Source of the DNA: RH-AL1 sp965277355
Lineage (GTDB): Bacteria > Pseudomonadota > Alphaproteobacteria > Rhizobiales > Beijerinckiaceae
DNA: 64,000 nucleotides
NCBI GenBank assembly: GCA_965277355.1
Contig: CBDICN010000001.1
Location: 744,001-808,000 of the forward strand
Reading direction: 5' to 3'
Of this stretch, positions 41,612-50,786 are shown piece by piece (the stretch's first letter is position 1; each line of letters begins with the position of its first letter). The position numbers and the translations under genes were made by a program. A model generated the notes under the pieces. The model was not told the DNA's origin. It did no database searches and saw nothing but the letters and a program-made list of their open reading frames with translations.

Positions 41612-42733
41612 CTAAACGGCGCTTTCGTAATGGCGCAGGAGGTCGGCGCCGACGCCGCGCTCGTCGCTGAGCCGGAACCGCTCCGGGTCGGCGAGCATCT
41701 GGCGGGTGCTCGGCGAGAAGGTCGGGATGCCGTCGCCGCCGAGCGGTCGCGGCGCGGTGAAAACCAGGACATCGTCGGCGAATCCGCCCGCGATGAGCGA
41801 GGCCGCCACGCTTGGACCTCCTTCGCTGAAAATCCGGGTGAGGCCGCGTTCGGCGAGCAGCGCCAGCGCTGACCGAAGGTCGAGGCGACCTGTCGAGAGC
41901 TGCGGCACGACCGCAACCTCGACGCCCTCGATGTCGGCAAGGGCAGCGACGCGCGCCTTTGCAGCCTCGCCGGCCAGCAGCAGGACCGGAACCTCGGCCG
42001 CCGTACGCAGCAGGCGCGATTGCGGCGCGATGCGCAGGCCGGAGTCGAGGACCACGCGCAAGGGCTTCGCCGCCATGCCGGGCAGGCGCACCGTCATCAG
42101 CGGATCGTCGGCGATGACGGTGCCGACCCCGACCATGATCGCGTCGTGCATCGCGCGCATTACATGGACGATGCCGTTGCTCGCCGCGCCGGTGATGGCG
42201 AGGCGCGGATCGTGCGGACCACCCGCCACGAAGCCGTCGGCCGTCTCGGCGAGCTTCAGGGTCACCGCCGGGCGGCTTCGGGTCACGCGGCGGATGTGAC
42301 CGCGATGATCGCGTCGCGCCGCCTCCACGCAGACGCCGGCTTCGACGCGAAGGCCTTGCGCGCGGCAGTACGCGGCGCCGCCACCGGCGACGACCGGGTT
42401 GGGATCGTCGATCGTGTAGACGAGCCGCGCGATGCCGGCGGCGACGATCGCCGCGCAGCACGGGCCCGTGCGTCCATGATGGCTGCATGGCTCCAGCGAC
42501 ACGTAGATCGTGGCCCCTGCCGCCGCGGCTCCCGCCTGCGCGAGAGCGCTCGTCTCGCCGTGCGGCCGCCCTCCGCTTCCGGTCACCCCGCGTCCGACGA
42601 CGATCCCGTCCTTGACGACAAGGGCACCGACGGAGGGATTGGGGGCGGTGGTGCCGAGCCCCCGGCGGCCGAGCGCGAGCGCGGCGGCGATGAAGCGCTC
42701 GTCGTCGCGCTGGCTCTGCTGATGCACGGTCAC
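41612..42733 (-). CDS. ribD: Bifunctional pyrimidine deaminase/reductase RibD
   Basis: A 373-residue two-domain enzyme of riboflavin synthesis. The N-terminal deaminase has the zinc-site residues in RPHGETSALAQAG (His, Glu) and EPCSHHGRTGPC (two Cys); the C-terminal reductase contains RPAVTLKLAETADGFVAGG and VGVGTVIADDPLMTVRL. Its ATG overlaps the nrdR stop by four bases. It catalyses the second and third steps, upstream of RibH and RibE. Confidence 0.96.
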   Translation of the reverse strand: MTVHQQSQRDDERFIAAALALGRRGLGTTAPNPSVGALVVKDGIVVGRGVTGSGGRPHGETSALAQAGAAAAGATIYVSLEPCSHHGRTGPCCAAIVAAGIARLVYTIDDPNPVVAGGGAAYCRAQGLRVEAGVCVEAARRDHRGHIRRVTRSRPAVTLKLAETADGFVAGGPHDPRLAITGAASNGIVHVMRAMHDAIMVGVGTVIADDPLMTVRLPGMAAKPLRVVLDSGLRIAPQSRLLRTAAEVPVLLLAGEAAKARVAALADIEGVEVAVVPQLSTGRLDLRSALALLAERGLTRIFSEGGPSVAASLIAGGFADDVLVFTAPRPLGGDGIPTFSPSTRQMLADPERFRLSDERGVGADLLRHYESAV

Positions 42734-43236
42734 GCGCGGCTCGGCGTCTTGCTCTTGAACCGTTCGGACGCACCGTCGTCCTCCGGCGGCTCGGCCAGTT
42801 CGTCGATCAGCGTATTGAAATCGCGCATCTCGCGAAAATTCCGGTACACCGAGGCGAACCGCACGTAAGCTACCCCGTCGAGGGCGCGGAGCCCCTCCAT
42901 CACGAGTTCGCCGATGCGGTCGGACGTGATGTCGCTGTCGCCCTGGCTTTCGAGCTGACGCACGATCCCGTTGACCATTCGTTCGACCCGTTCCGCCTCG
43001 ACCGGCCGCTTGCGCAGAGCGATCTCGAGCGAGCGCATCAGCTTGTCCCGATCAAAGGGCACACGGCGGCCCGATTTCTTCAACACCGTGAGTTCGCGCA
43101 GCTGCACGCGCTCGAAGGTCGTGAAGCGGCCGCCGCAATCGGGACAGACGCGCCGCCGACGAATGGATGAGGCATCCTCCGTCGGCCGCGAATCCTTCAC
43201 CTGCGTCTCGAGGCTGCCGCAATAAGGACAGCGCAC
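42730..43236 (-). CDS. nrdR: Transcriptional repressor NrdR
   Basis: A 168-residue regulator of ribonucleotide reductase genes. The zinc ribbon is complete (CPYC near residue 3 and CPDC near residue 31), and an ATP-cone domain follows (VLKKSGRRVPFDRDKLMRSLEIAL). The start is a GTG giving VRCPYCGS, eight bases after the glyA stop, so it is translated from the glyA transcript. It binds NrdR boxes when loaded with dATP. No nrd gene lies in the window. Confidence 0.95.
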   Translation of the reverse strand: MRCPYCGSLETQVKDSRPTEDASSIRRRRVCPDCGGRFTTFERVQLRELTVLKKSGRRVPFDRDKLMRSLEIALRKRPVEAERVERMVNGIVRQLESQGDSDITSDRIGELVMEGLRALDGVAYVRFASVYRNFREMRDFNTLIDELAEPPEDDGASERFKSKTPSRA

Positions 43237-43244
43237 GATGCCGC

Positions 43245-44543
43245 TCAGTAGATCGGGAAACGCTTGGTCAGCGCCGTGACCTGCTTGAGCACTTGGGCCT
43301 CGTTGTCCTTGTTGCCCTCCTCGCCGTGCTCGGCAAGGCCGTCGAGGCAAGTCGCGATCAAGGCGCCGACCTCCTCGAATTCGGCACCACCAAAGCCGCG
43401 CGAGGTCGCGGCCGGGGAGCCGAGGCGGACGCCGGACGTAACCATCGGGCTCGCGGTGTCGAAGGGGACGCCGTTCTTGTTGCAGGTGATTTGGGCGCGA
43501 CCGAGCGAAGCCTCGGCGGCCTTGCCGGTGATCCCTTTGTCGCGGAGGTCGACCAGCAGGAGGTGGTTGTCGGTGCCGCCCGTGGTGATGGAATAGCCCT
43601 TGGCGATGAGCGTCGCGGCCAGCGTCGCGGCGTTGTCGATCACCTGCTGGATGTAAGTCTTGAACTCCGGCCGCAGCGCCTCGCCGAAGGCGACGCCCTT
43701 GGCGGCGATGACATGCATCAGCGGACCGCCCTGGATGCCGGGGAAGATCGCCGAGTTGAATTTCTTGGCGAGGTCGGCGTCGTCGGTGACGATCAGGCCA
43801 CCGCGCGGCCCGCGCAGCGTCTTGTGCGTCGTCGTCGTGGCGACATGGGCGTGCGGGAACGGCGAGGGGTGCAGGCCGGCGGCGACGAGGCCGGCGAAAT
43901 GCGCCATGTCGACCATGAAATAGGCGTCGATTTTGTCGGCGATCGCGCGGAAACGGGCGAAATCCCAGTGCCGCGGATAGGCCGAGCCGCCGGCGATGAT
44001 GAGCTTCGGCTTGTGCTCCTGCGCCAGCGCCTCCACCGCATCCATGTCGATGCGGTAATCCTCCTTGCGCACGCCATAGGCGACCGGCTTGAACCACTTG
44101 CCCGAGACGTTGACCGGCGACCCATGGGTCAGATGACCGCCGGCCGCGAGGTCGAGCCCCATGAAGACGTCGCCCGGCTGCAGCAGCGCGAGGAACACCG
44201 CCTGGTTGGCCTGGCTGCCGGAGTTCGGCTGGACGTTGGCGAAGCCGACACCGAACAGCTGCGTGACGCGCTCGATGGCGAGCTTCTCGGCGATGTCGAC
44301 GAACTGGCAACCGCCGTAATAGCGGCGCCCCGGATAGCCTTCGGCATACTTGTTGGTGAGGATCGAACCCTGAGCCTCGAGCACGGCCTTCGAGACGATG
44401 TTCTCGGACGCGATCAGCTCGATCTCGTCGCGCTGACGGCCGAGCTCCTGGCCGATGGCCTTCGCCATATCCGGGTCGACCGACTGCAGGTCGGCATTGA
44501 AAAAGGCCGTGGAATCGCGCCAGCCCGCATCGGATTTCGTCAT
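43245..44543 (-). CDS. glyA: Serine hydroxymethyltransferase
   Basis: A 432-residue PLP enzyme interconverting serine and glycine with tetrahydrofolate, the main source of one-carbon units. The PLP-lysine motif is seen as VATTTTHKTLRGPRGG, and EGYPGRRYYGGCQFVD and GGHLTHGSPVNVSG are family landmarks. It heads the glyA-nrdR-ribD-ribE operon. Its 5' region (44544-44700) carries no riboswitch I can recognise. Confidence 0.97.
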   Translation of the reverse strand: MTKSDAGWRDSTAFFNADLQSVDPDMAKAIGQELGRQRDEIELIASENIVSKAVLEAQGSILTNKYAEGYPGRRYYGGCQFVDIAEKLAIERVTQLFGVGFANVQPNSGSQANQAVFLALLQPGDVFMGLDLAAGGHLTHGSPVNVSGKWFKPVAYGVRKEDYRIDMDAVEALAQEHKPKLIIAGGSAYPRHWDFARFRAIADKIDAYFMVDMAHFAGLVAAGLHPSPFPHAHVATTTTHKTLRGPRGGLIVTDDADLAKKFNSAIFPGIQGGPLMHVIAAKGVAFGEALRPEFKTYIQQVIDNAATLAATLIAKGYSITTGGTDNHLLLVDLRDKGITGKAAEASLGRAQITCNKNGVPFDTASPMVTSGVRLGSPAATSRGFGGAEFEEVGALIATCLDGLAEHGEEGNKDNEAQVLKQVTALTKRFPIY

Positions 44544-44696
44544 GGGGTCCCCTCGAAGTTGCAGCGGAGGCCGGTCATGCGGCGCCTCTCTTCTCTGTCG
44601 AAGGGCGAACCTAGCACGGGGGCGGAGCGCGGCGAAAGGCGGTCCCGCGCCGAAATTCCTACGGTTTTACAACTCCGGCCGGGGAAAGGCTGCGTC

Positions 44697-44726
44697 AAAA
44701 AGCGCCCGCCGACGGCAATCGGCGGG
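44697..44726 (-). terminator. Rho-independent terminator of the LdtP gene
   Basis: Read on the minus strand, CCCGCCGA and TCGGCGGG form a perfect 8-bp stem with a six-base loop, followed by CGCTTTTTG. It lies about 35 bp after the L,D-transpeptidase stop and separates it from glyA. Confidence 0.9.
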
Positions 44727-44760
44727 CTCTTTGTGAAGCTCGTGTCGTGGTCGCCTCGAG

Positions 44761-46095
44761 TCAGCGCTCGTCCTGGCCGTCGCTCGCAGGACGTTCATCG
44801 CTCTCGCCGCCGGTACCGGCCTGCGGCTCGGGCCGGCCGATCGAGCCGGTCGAGGCGCTTGTGAACCCGTCGCGCTGGTAGATGTCGTCGCGGAACTCGA
44901 CGAGCCCGTTGGGATAGGCCCAGGCGGTGATGTAGACCCAGTAGACCGGCACCGGCTGGGTCAATTTCACGTTGATCTGCTGGCCGGAGCGGATCGCCTC
45001 GTCGATCTGCGGGCGGCTCCAGCCCGGCGTGTCCTTCAGGAGCCACTGCACGTAGTCGCGCACGCCTTGGACGCGGATACAGCCCGACGAGACGAAGCGG
45101 TTGTCGTCGCCGAACACGCCCTTTTCCGGCGTGTCATGCATGTAGACGCCGTAGGGATTGTTGATGTTGATGCGCACCACGCCGAGCGAATTCTCGGTGC
45201 CCGGGTCCTCCTTGTAGCGATAGTGCGTCGCCTGGTCCGTATGCCAGTTGATGGCGCTTGAAGGGACCTGGTTGTTGTCCTTGTCGAAGATTTTGATGTG
45301 GTGGTCGTTGAGGTAGTTGGCGTCGGCCTGCATCCGCGGGATCATGTCCTTCTTGATCAGCGAAGGCGGCACGTTCCAATACGGGTTGAAGTTGATGTCG
45401 AGCGCGCGCGTCTGCATGACGGGCGACTGACGGTCGATCTTGCCGACGCCGGCGCGGTGATGGGTGGCGACGACGCCGTTCTCCACGGTCTCGACCGATT
45501 CGGCCGGAATGTTGGCCATCACGAAACGCTCGCCGAGATTGCCGGAGAAGGCCTTCAGCCGAACGAGGTTGATCTCGAGCTGGTGCAGCCTCATGTCGGC
45601 CGACACGTTCAGCGCCTTGAAGCCCTCGGGCCCGACGATGCCGTTCTCGATGAGGCCGTGGCGTGCCTGGAAGTGCTTGACGCCGGCATCGACGTAGGAA
45701 TCGAAGACCGGCGAGTCGCCGGCCGAGCTGTCGAGGTCTCCGGAGGTGATGAGGCGCCTGCGCAGGGCGACGACCGCGGATCCGTTGGAGCCGAGCCGCA
45801 GGGGACGGCCGGCCGGCACGCGGTTCCAGCCGCCGTTCTGGACGATCTGGCGGTAGCGTTCGATGGCCTGCTCGGTCGCGTTGAAGGTCGCGGTCGAGAG
45901 GACCGGGGTCGTCGAGCGTTGCACGGAGAGCCTGGCATCGGCATCGTAGGTCTGCGCCCATTCCGCCTGGTCGCCGAACAGGCTCTGGTATTCGCCCGCC
46001 TTGGCCGCGATGCCCGCGGTGCCGACGAGCGCCGCCGCGGTGGCGACGATGAGAGCGCGAGCCGATGCACTTCGAGTAAACGTGTGTCCTGCCAC
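44761..46095 (-). CDS. ldtP: L,D-transpeptidase, LdtP (YcbB-like)
   Basis: A 444-residue exported enzyme that forms direct 3-3 crosslinks in peptidoglycan. After a signal peptide (RALIVATAAALVGTAGIAAKA), a peptidoglycan-binding domain is seen (LRRRLITSGDL...VKHFQARHGLIENGIVG) and then the YkuD catalytic domain; the catalytic cysteine is at residue 339 in SSGCIRVQGV. The C-terminal 30 residues are a disordered Gly/Ser/Asp tail. It lies beside the regulator gene ldtR, the arrangement known from Rhizobiales and Liberibacter, where LdtR activates it. Confidence 0.95.
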   Translation of the reverse strand: MAGHTFTRSASARALIVATAAALVGTAGIAAKAGEYQSLFGDQAEWAQTYDADARLSVQRSTTPVLSTATFNATEQAIERYRQIVQNGGWNRVPAGRPLRLGSNGSAVVALRRRLITSGDLDSSAGDSPVFDSYVDAGVKHFQARHGLIENGIVGPEGFKALNVSADMRLHQLEINLVRLKAFSGNLGERFVMANIPAESVETVENGVVATHHRAGVGKIDRQSPVMQTRALDINFNPYWNVPPSLIKKDMIPRMQADANYLNDHHIKIFDKDNNQVPSSAINWHTDQATHYRYKEDPGTENSLGVVRININNPYGVYMHDTPEKGVFGDDNRFVSSGCIRVQGVRDYVQWLLKDTPGWSRPQIDEAIRSGQQINVKLTQPVPVYWVYITAWAYPNGLVEFRDDIYQRDGFTSASTGSIGRPEPQAGTGGESDERPASDGQDER

Positions 46096-46348
46096 CTTGT
46101 GACTCCAGATGTCCTTGACGAGGATCGGGTCTCGGCCATGGCAGTGCCCAATGGCGTTTGAGCCTCGATTTTTACGCTACATTCATGCCGGTTAATAAGG
46201 TGCGAACGGACGGCCAATTTGTGGCGGCAAAGCGGACCGGCGCCGCGATGGCCGGCATTTGGCCCGGTGTGGCGGGAACGGCACAAACTGATCGCGGTCG
46301 GCGTCTTGGAAGCCGACCGCGGGGTAAAGCCTGATATGCGCCGAATGC

Positions 46349-46861
46349 TCACAGCCGGAAACGGATCTGGTCGGTCCAGAAGCGCTCGAGGCGCGCCAGC
46401 GACTGGTTGAGCTGCGCGAACTCGATGGTCGAGATGCCGCCGATCTGCTCGACGGTCGTGATGTGCTTGTCGTAGAGGCCGGCGACGATCTTGTGCACCT
46501 CGCGGCCCTGCTCGGTCAGGCTGATGCGGACCGAGCGGCGGTCGAGGCGCGAGCGCGAATGGTGAAGGTAGCCCATCTCGACGAGCTTCTTGACGTTGTA
46601 GGAGACGTTCGAGCCGAGATAGTAGCCGCGCGTGCGCAGTTCGCCGGCCGTCAGCTCCTTGTCGCCGATGTTGTAGAGCAGCAGCGCCTGCACCGAGTTG
46701 ACGTCGGAGCGGCCACGCCGGTCGAACTCGTCCTTGATGACGTCGAGCAGGCGCCGATGCAAACGCTCGACGAGCGTGAGCGCCTCCAGATAAACCGGAC
46801 GGACCGACGCCTGGCTCTCGTTACGCATCTGGCTCATGTCGTTCTTCAGCGCGCTGATCAT
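46349..46861 (-). CDS. ldtR: MarR-type transcriptional regulator LdtR
   Basis: A 170-residue winged-helix regulator. SVQALLLYNIGDKELTAGELRTRGYYLGSNVSYNVKKLVEMGYLHHSRSRLDRRSVRISLTE is a clear MarR DNA-binding core of the LdtR type. In Liberibacter and rhizobia LdtR controls the adjacent L,D-transpeptidase and osmotic tolerance. The 253-bp gap to ldtP must hold the operator. The upstream region (46862-47105) is strikingly AT-rich for this chromosome and should contain the promoter. An internal start (MSQMRN) is an alternative. Confidence 0.9.
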   Translation of the reverse strand: MISALKNDMSQMRNESQASVRPVYLEALTLVERLHRRLLDVIKDEFDRRGRSDVNSVQALLLYNIGDKELTAGELRTRGYYLGSNVSYNVKKLVEMGYLHHSRSRLDRRSVRISLTEQGREVHKIVAGLYDKHITTVEQIGGISTIEFAQLNQSLARLERFWTDQIRFRL

Positions 46862-47105
46862 GGTCTCGTTTCCCTTCGATCCTGATGGCCACTCGGTGGC
46901 TCATGTGGAATGATCTATAGGTTGCCCCGATGAAAACGAGTTTAAGCAACAATCTGAATCGCAAGTTTACACTTTGACGTAAATAAAAGCTGAAGCTTGC
47001 AGTTCATTTATAATGAAGAATTCTCGCGTTGTTTTTACTTAAATATTGAAGCGAATGCGACCTCACTAGACCGGCGGTATCTTCCAGGCAGATGGGAATG
47101 CCTAG

Positions 47106-47630
47106 CTAGCCGCGATCCTGCGAGAGGCGGCTCGCCTGCCAGGTCAGAACGAAGTAGACGAAGATGAGCACGGCATCGACCGCGACCCAGGACGTCGCGA
47201 AGACGTGGCGGACGCTCATCGCGACGACGATCTGCGAAGCCGCCGCGAAAAGCCAGAGCACGCCGCCCCACGGCGTGGCGAGCCACAGCCCGACCGCGGC
47301 GAGGAAGTCGATGACGGCGAAGAAGATGATCGCCGAGACCTGTCCCGTCGAGAGCCGATCGAAGATGGCCTCCCGCGGCACCATGAACAGCGACCATTGC
47401 AGCAGGCCCTGCAGAATCCAAAGCACCGCCAAAAGCCGCATGAAGATGACGAGGATCAGCCCCCAGCGCGTCTCGATCTGCTCGCGCGCCGTGAGCCCGA
47501 CGCGGATGGCCGCGTCGCTCTCGTAGGGGACCGGCTCCTTCGCGCGACCCGCCTTGAAGAGCGCGGGCTTGGCGGGAGTGAGCTTGGCGGCGGGCTTGGC
47601 GAGATCGCGTGTGAGCGGCGCTTGGCTCAT
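47106..47630 (-). CDS. DUF6163-family membrane protein
   Basis: A 174-residue protein with a cytoplasmic N-terminus of about 55 residues and four membrane segments (ILVIFMRLLAVLWILQGLLQW, AIIFFAVIDFLAAVGLWLA, VLWLFAAASQIVVAM, VDAVLIFVYFVLTW). It matches the pattern of the DUF6163 family of Hyphomicrobiales, which I associate with the ldtR neighbourhood; the function is unknown. Its ATG overlaps the stop of the upstream glutathionyl-hydroquinone reductase gene as ATGA, so the two are coupled. Confidence 0.7.
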   Translation of the reverse strand: MSQAPLTRDLAKPAAKLTPAKPALFKAGRAKEPVPYESDAAIRVGLTAREQIETRWGLILVIFMRLLAVLWILQGLLQWSLFMVPREAIFDRLSTGQVSAIIFFAVIDFLAAVGLWLATPWGGVLWLFAAASQIVVAMSVRHVFATSWVAVDAVLIFVYFVLTWQASRLSQDRG

Positions 47631-48607
47631 GCGGCGGCGGCTCGGCCGGCCGGGTCAAGGAGTTCGCTCGCGGGTCCCATCGGCACGATGCCGTTCGGAT
47701 TGATCCAGGGGTGGCTACGATAATAGTGGTTCTTGATATGGTCCGGCCGGCACGTCGAGGCGACCGCGTCGAGCGCCATCAGGTCGGCAAGGTAAGCCGA
47801 AAGCGCGGGATAGTCGGCGATGCGGCGGATGTTGCACTTGAAGTGCCCGACGTAGACGATGTCGAAGCGCAGCAGCGTGGTCACGAGCCGGATGTCGGCC
47901 TCGGTGATGGCGTCGCCGCAAAGGTAGCGTTGGGCGGCGAGCCTGTGGTCGAGCAGGTCCAGCGTCTCGAACAGCGGCAGCACCGCCGCCTCGTAGGCGG
48001 CCTGCGTGGTCGCGAAGCCGGCCTTGTAGACGCCGTTGTTGACGTGAGCGTAGATGCGCTCGTTGACCACGTCGATCTCGTGGCGCAGCGGGTGCGGATA
48101 GTAGTCGCGCCCGGCCGCACCGGCCCTGTCGAAGGCGGCGTTCATCATCCGGATGATGTCCGCCGATTCGTTGGACACGATCGTGGCGGTCTGCTTGTCC
48201 CACAGCACGGGCACGGTGACCCGGCCCGAATAGTCGAGCTTGGCCGCCGTATAGACCTGATGCAGATACTGCGCGTTGTGGATCGGGTCGGGGACGACGC
48301 CGTCGCGCGGATGGAAGGTGATGCCTTGCTCGCCCATCAACCAGTCGGTGATCGAGAGTGAGATCGCCTCCTCGAGGCCTTTCAGCTTGCGCATGATGAG
48401 GCAGCGTGTCGCCCAGGGGCAGAAATAGGACGCATAGAGATGGTAGCGGCCGCGCTCGGCCTTGAAGCCGCCGGTCCCACTCCGCCCGGCCGCGCCATCG
48501 GCCGTCACCCAGTTGCGAAACAACGACGCGTCCCGCTCGAAGCGCCCCTCGTTCTTCTCCTGACCGTAGCCCTTGTCGTGCCAGACGCCGTCGACGAGAA
48601 CGCCCAT
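47627..48607 (-). CDS. Glutathionyl-hydroquinone reductase (YqjG/ECM4-type)
   Basis: A 326-residue glutathione transferase-fold enzyme that reduces glutathionyl-hydroquinones through its own cysteine. The catalytic motif is LYASYFCPWATRCLI near residue 64, and RYLCGDAITEADIRLVTTLLRFDIVYVGHFKCNIRRI is the helical domain typical of the xi class. The start used (MGVLVDGVWHDKGYG) matches the usual N-terminus. It precedes the DUF6163 gene with a coupled ATGA. Confidence 0.93.
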   Translation of the reverse strand: MGVLVDGVWHDKGYGQEKNEGRFERDASLFRNWVTADGAAGRSGTGGFKAERGRYHLYASYFCPWATRCLIMRKLKGLEEAISLSITDWLMGEQGITFHPRDGVVPDPIHNAQYLHQVYTAAKLDYSGRVTVPVLWDKQTATIVSNESADIIRMMNAAFDRAGAAGRDYYPHPLRHEIDVVNERIYAHVNNGVYKAGFATTQAAYEAAVLPLFETLDLLDHRLAAQRYLCGDAITEADIRLVTTLLRFDIVYVGHFKCNIRRIADYPALSAYLADLMALDAVASTCRPDHIKNHYYRSHPWINPNGIVPMGPASELLDPAGRAAAA

Positions 48608-48803
48608 CAGCCATCCTTTGCTCGGCTCGCGAGATGAGCCTTCTAGAGGCAAGCCTCGTCAGGACGCAAATACCATCGGTTGCTCGCCCGCCGAAGCGCC
48701 TCCCCCAAACGCCTCGGTTGACGATCAAACCTTAGCGTTCGGCCATCCGTACCAATTGGTGTTCAGGTGCCGACAAAGCGCCGATGAACAGGAGACCATC
48801 ACC

Positions 48804-49367
48804 ATGCTTCGCAAAACCTTTAAAACGTCGCTGTTCGCCTCGGCGATCCTCGCCGGCGTCGTCGCCCTCGCCGTGCCCGCGTTCGCCAACCCTAGGGTCG
48901 GCGGCGCGCCGATGTTCGCCAGCAAGAACATCATCCAGAACGCCGTCAAGTCCAAGGACAGCACAACGCTCGTCGCCGCCGTCAAGGCGGCGGGCCTCGT
49001 CGGCACGCTCGAGGGCCCCGGCCCGTTCACCGTCTTCGCCCCGACCAACGCCGCCTTCGCCAAGCTGCCGGACGGCACCGTCCAGACCCTGCTGAAGCCC
49101 GCCAACAAGGGCAAGCTCGCCGCGATTCTCGAGTATCATGTCCTCCCGGGCAAGTTCACCGCGGCCCGGCTCCAGGAGGCGATCAGGGCCGGCGGCGGCC
49201 GGGCGAGCCTCAAGACCGTCGAAGGCGGGAGCCTGACCGCCGTCGATCGGGGCGGCCGCATCGAGATCGAGGGCGCCAAGGGCAGCCATGGCTACGTCAC
49301 CATTCCGAACGTGATCCAGTCGAACGGCGTGATCCACGTCATCAACGGCGTCCTGCTCCCGGGCTGA
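48804..49367 (+). CDS. Secreted fasciclin (FAS1) domain protein
   Basis: A 187-residue exported protein: a signal peptide (TSLFASAILAGVVALAVPAFA) and one FAS1 domain with FTVFAPTNAAFAKLPDGTVQTLL, AAILEYHVLPGKFTAARL and a terminal IHVINGVLLPG. FAS1 proteins are cell-surface adhesion modules. The ATG has AGGAG nine bases upstream. The gene stands alone, divergent from the reductase gene. Confidence 0.93.
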   Translation: MLRKTFKTSLFASAILAGVVALAVPAFANPRVGGAPMFASKNIIQNAVKSKDSTTLVAAVKAAGLVGTLEGPGPFTVFAPTNAAFAKLPDGTVQTLLKPANKGKLAAILEYHVLPGKFTAARLQEAIRAGGGRASLKTVEGGSLTAVDRGGRIEIEGAKGSHGYVTIPNVIQSNGVIHVINGVLLPG

Positions 49368-49459
49368 TCGCGTCACGACCCGAGCAAAAGCCGGAGGCGG
49401 CGTTCCAGGCTGCCTCCGTTGCCGTTGGCGTCCTTCCCGCTCATCGCTACAATGTCGCC

Positions 49460-49786
49460 ATGATCTACGACACGCTCCGGCTTTCGAAGGCTCTCAGGGC
49501 AAGCTTCACGCCGGAGCAATCCGACACGCTCGCGCAGGCCCTGTCCGAAAGCACCGAGGATCACGTCGCCACCAAGCTCGACATCGCCGGTCTCAAGACG
49601 GAAATCGCCGACCTGCGAGCAGAGCTGAAGGCGGAGATCGCTGATTTGAGAACGGAAGTGAAAACCGATATCGCGACGCTGAAAGTAGAGATGGTGCGCT
49701 GGATCGTCGGAGCGATCGCCTTCAATCTGCTGGGGACGATCGGCATCATGATCGCTGTCGCGGAGCTTGTCCTCAAGATCAAATAG
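49460..49786 (+). CDS. DUF1640-like coiled-coil membrane protein
   Basis: A 108-residue protein with a 45-residue coiled coil rich in regular heptads (DIAGLKTEIADLRAELKAEIADLRTEVKTDIATLKVEM) followed by one C-terminal membrane segment (VGAIAFNLLGTIGIMIAVAELVL). This is the CCDC90/DUF1640-like pattern: small tail-anchored coiled coils, often found beside mobile or toxin genes, of unsettled function. No such neighbour is present here. It lies about 90 bp after the fasciclin gene and could be co-transcribed. Confidence 0.75.
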   Translation: MIYDTLRLSKALRASFTPEQSDTLAQALSESTEDHVATKLDIAGLKTEIADLRAELKAEIADLRTEVKTDIATLKVEMVRWIVGAIAFNLLGTIGIMIAVAELVLKIK

Positions 49787-49935
49787 CGCGCGGGGAGGAT
49801 CGAAGATCGGCCACTCGACCAAGCGTGGCGCCATATGCGGTCGTTTGACTGAAAAGTGATTTTGCGAGGGTTCTTTGTCGGCCTTCGTTCATCGAAGGTC
49901 GAGTAGTCCAGCGCCTCCACACGGAGGAAAAGCTG

Positions 49936-50691
49936 ATGCTGACCCTGAGAAAACTTGTTGTGGCCGTGCCGATGATGGCGGCCTCGCTGATCTTCGCGTC
50001 GCCGTTAGACGCGGCACCCATACCCGTCGTCCAGCCGGCATTGATGAACGCGGCCGCGCCACCTGTCGTCGAGCATACCGCATTCCGCGGTGGCGGCGGT
50101 GGCCATGGTCGCGGCGGCGGTTTTCATGGCGGCGGTGGTCGCGCCGGTCGCGGAGGCGGCTTTCATGGAGGCGGCTTCCATGGCGGCGGTGGTCGCGCCG
50201 GTCGTGGCGGCGGCTTCGCGCGCGGCGGTGGCGTCCGGGGCGGCCGGTTCGGTTTTGCCAGGGGCTACGGGTTCCGCCGCGGCTTCGGCTATCGCGGCGG
50301 CTACGGTCACGGTGGCTTCGGCTATGGCGGCTACGGGTATGGCGGCTACGGCTATAGCCGGCCCGGGTACTGCTTCTACCGAAGCGGCTGGCACGGCCCC
50401 GGCTACTATATCTGCGGCCGGCCCTTCCTGCGCGGCTTTAGCTATACGCCGGGATACAGCTACAGCGACCGGCGTGGATCAGCTTACGGCCGGCGCTTCG
50501 GCTACGTCCGCGGCGGCCGGTTCGGTTTCGCCAAGGGCCACGGGTTCCGCCGCGGCTTCGGCGGCGACGGCCGCGGCGGTCACTTCGGCGGCCACGGCGG
50601 TCACTTCGGCGGCGGTGGCGGGCACTTCGGTGGCGGCCGCGGCCACGGCGGTGGCGGGCATGGCCACGGCGGTGGCGGACACCGCCGCTGA
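49936..50691 (+). CDS. Glycine-rich secreted protein
   Basis: A 251-residue protein with a signal peptide (LRKLVVAVPMMAASLIFASPLDA) and a mature part dominated by Gly, His, Arg and Tyr repeats (GGGGHGRGGGFHGGGGRAG, GFGYGGYGYGGYGYSR, RGGHFGGHGGHFGG). A central 45-residue island (GYCFYRSGWHGPGYYICGRPF) with two cysteines interrupts the repeats. Such glycine-rich proteins are common in Hyphomicrobiales and may coat the cell surface or bind metals through the His-Gly runs. The DNA is a maze of short direct repeats and may vary in length between strains. Confidence 0.75.
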   Translation: MLTLRKLVVAVPMMAASLIFASPLDAAPIPVVQPALMNAAAPPVVEHTAFRGGGGGHGRGGGFHGGGGRAGRGGGFHGGGFHGGGGRAGRGGGFARGGGVRGGRFGFARGYGFRRGFGYRGGYGHGGFGYGGYGYGGYGYSRPGYCFYRSGWHGPGYYICGRPFLRGFSYTPGYSYSDRRGSAYGRRFGYVRGGRFGFAKGHGFRRGFGGDGRGGHFGGHGGHFGGGGGHFGGGRGHGGGGHGHGGGGHRR

Positions 50692-50786
50692 CCTCGCCTC
50701 ACGCAAGCGCCTGAAATCCGCCTCTCGCGCATGATTGCAGGGATCCGGCCGGAAGCGTAGAACATTCCCGCCGGAAGGACCGCGCC

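Noticed and set aside
44544..44696. A glycine or SAM riboswitch upstream of glyA
   Set aside because: The leader lacks recognisable conserved riboswitch cores; only the ldtP terminator hairpin is clear in this gap.
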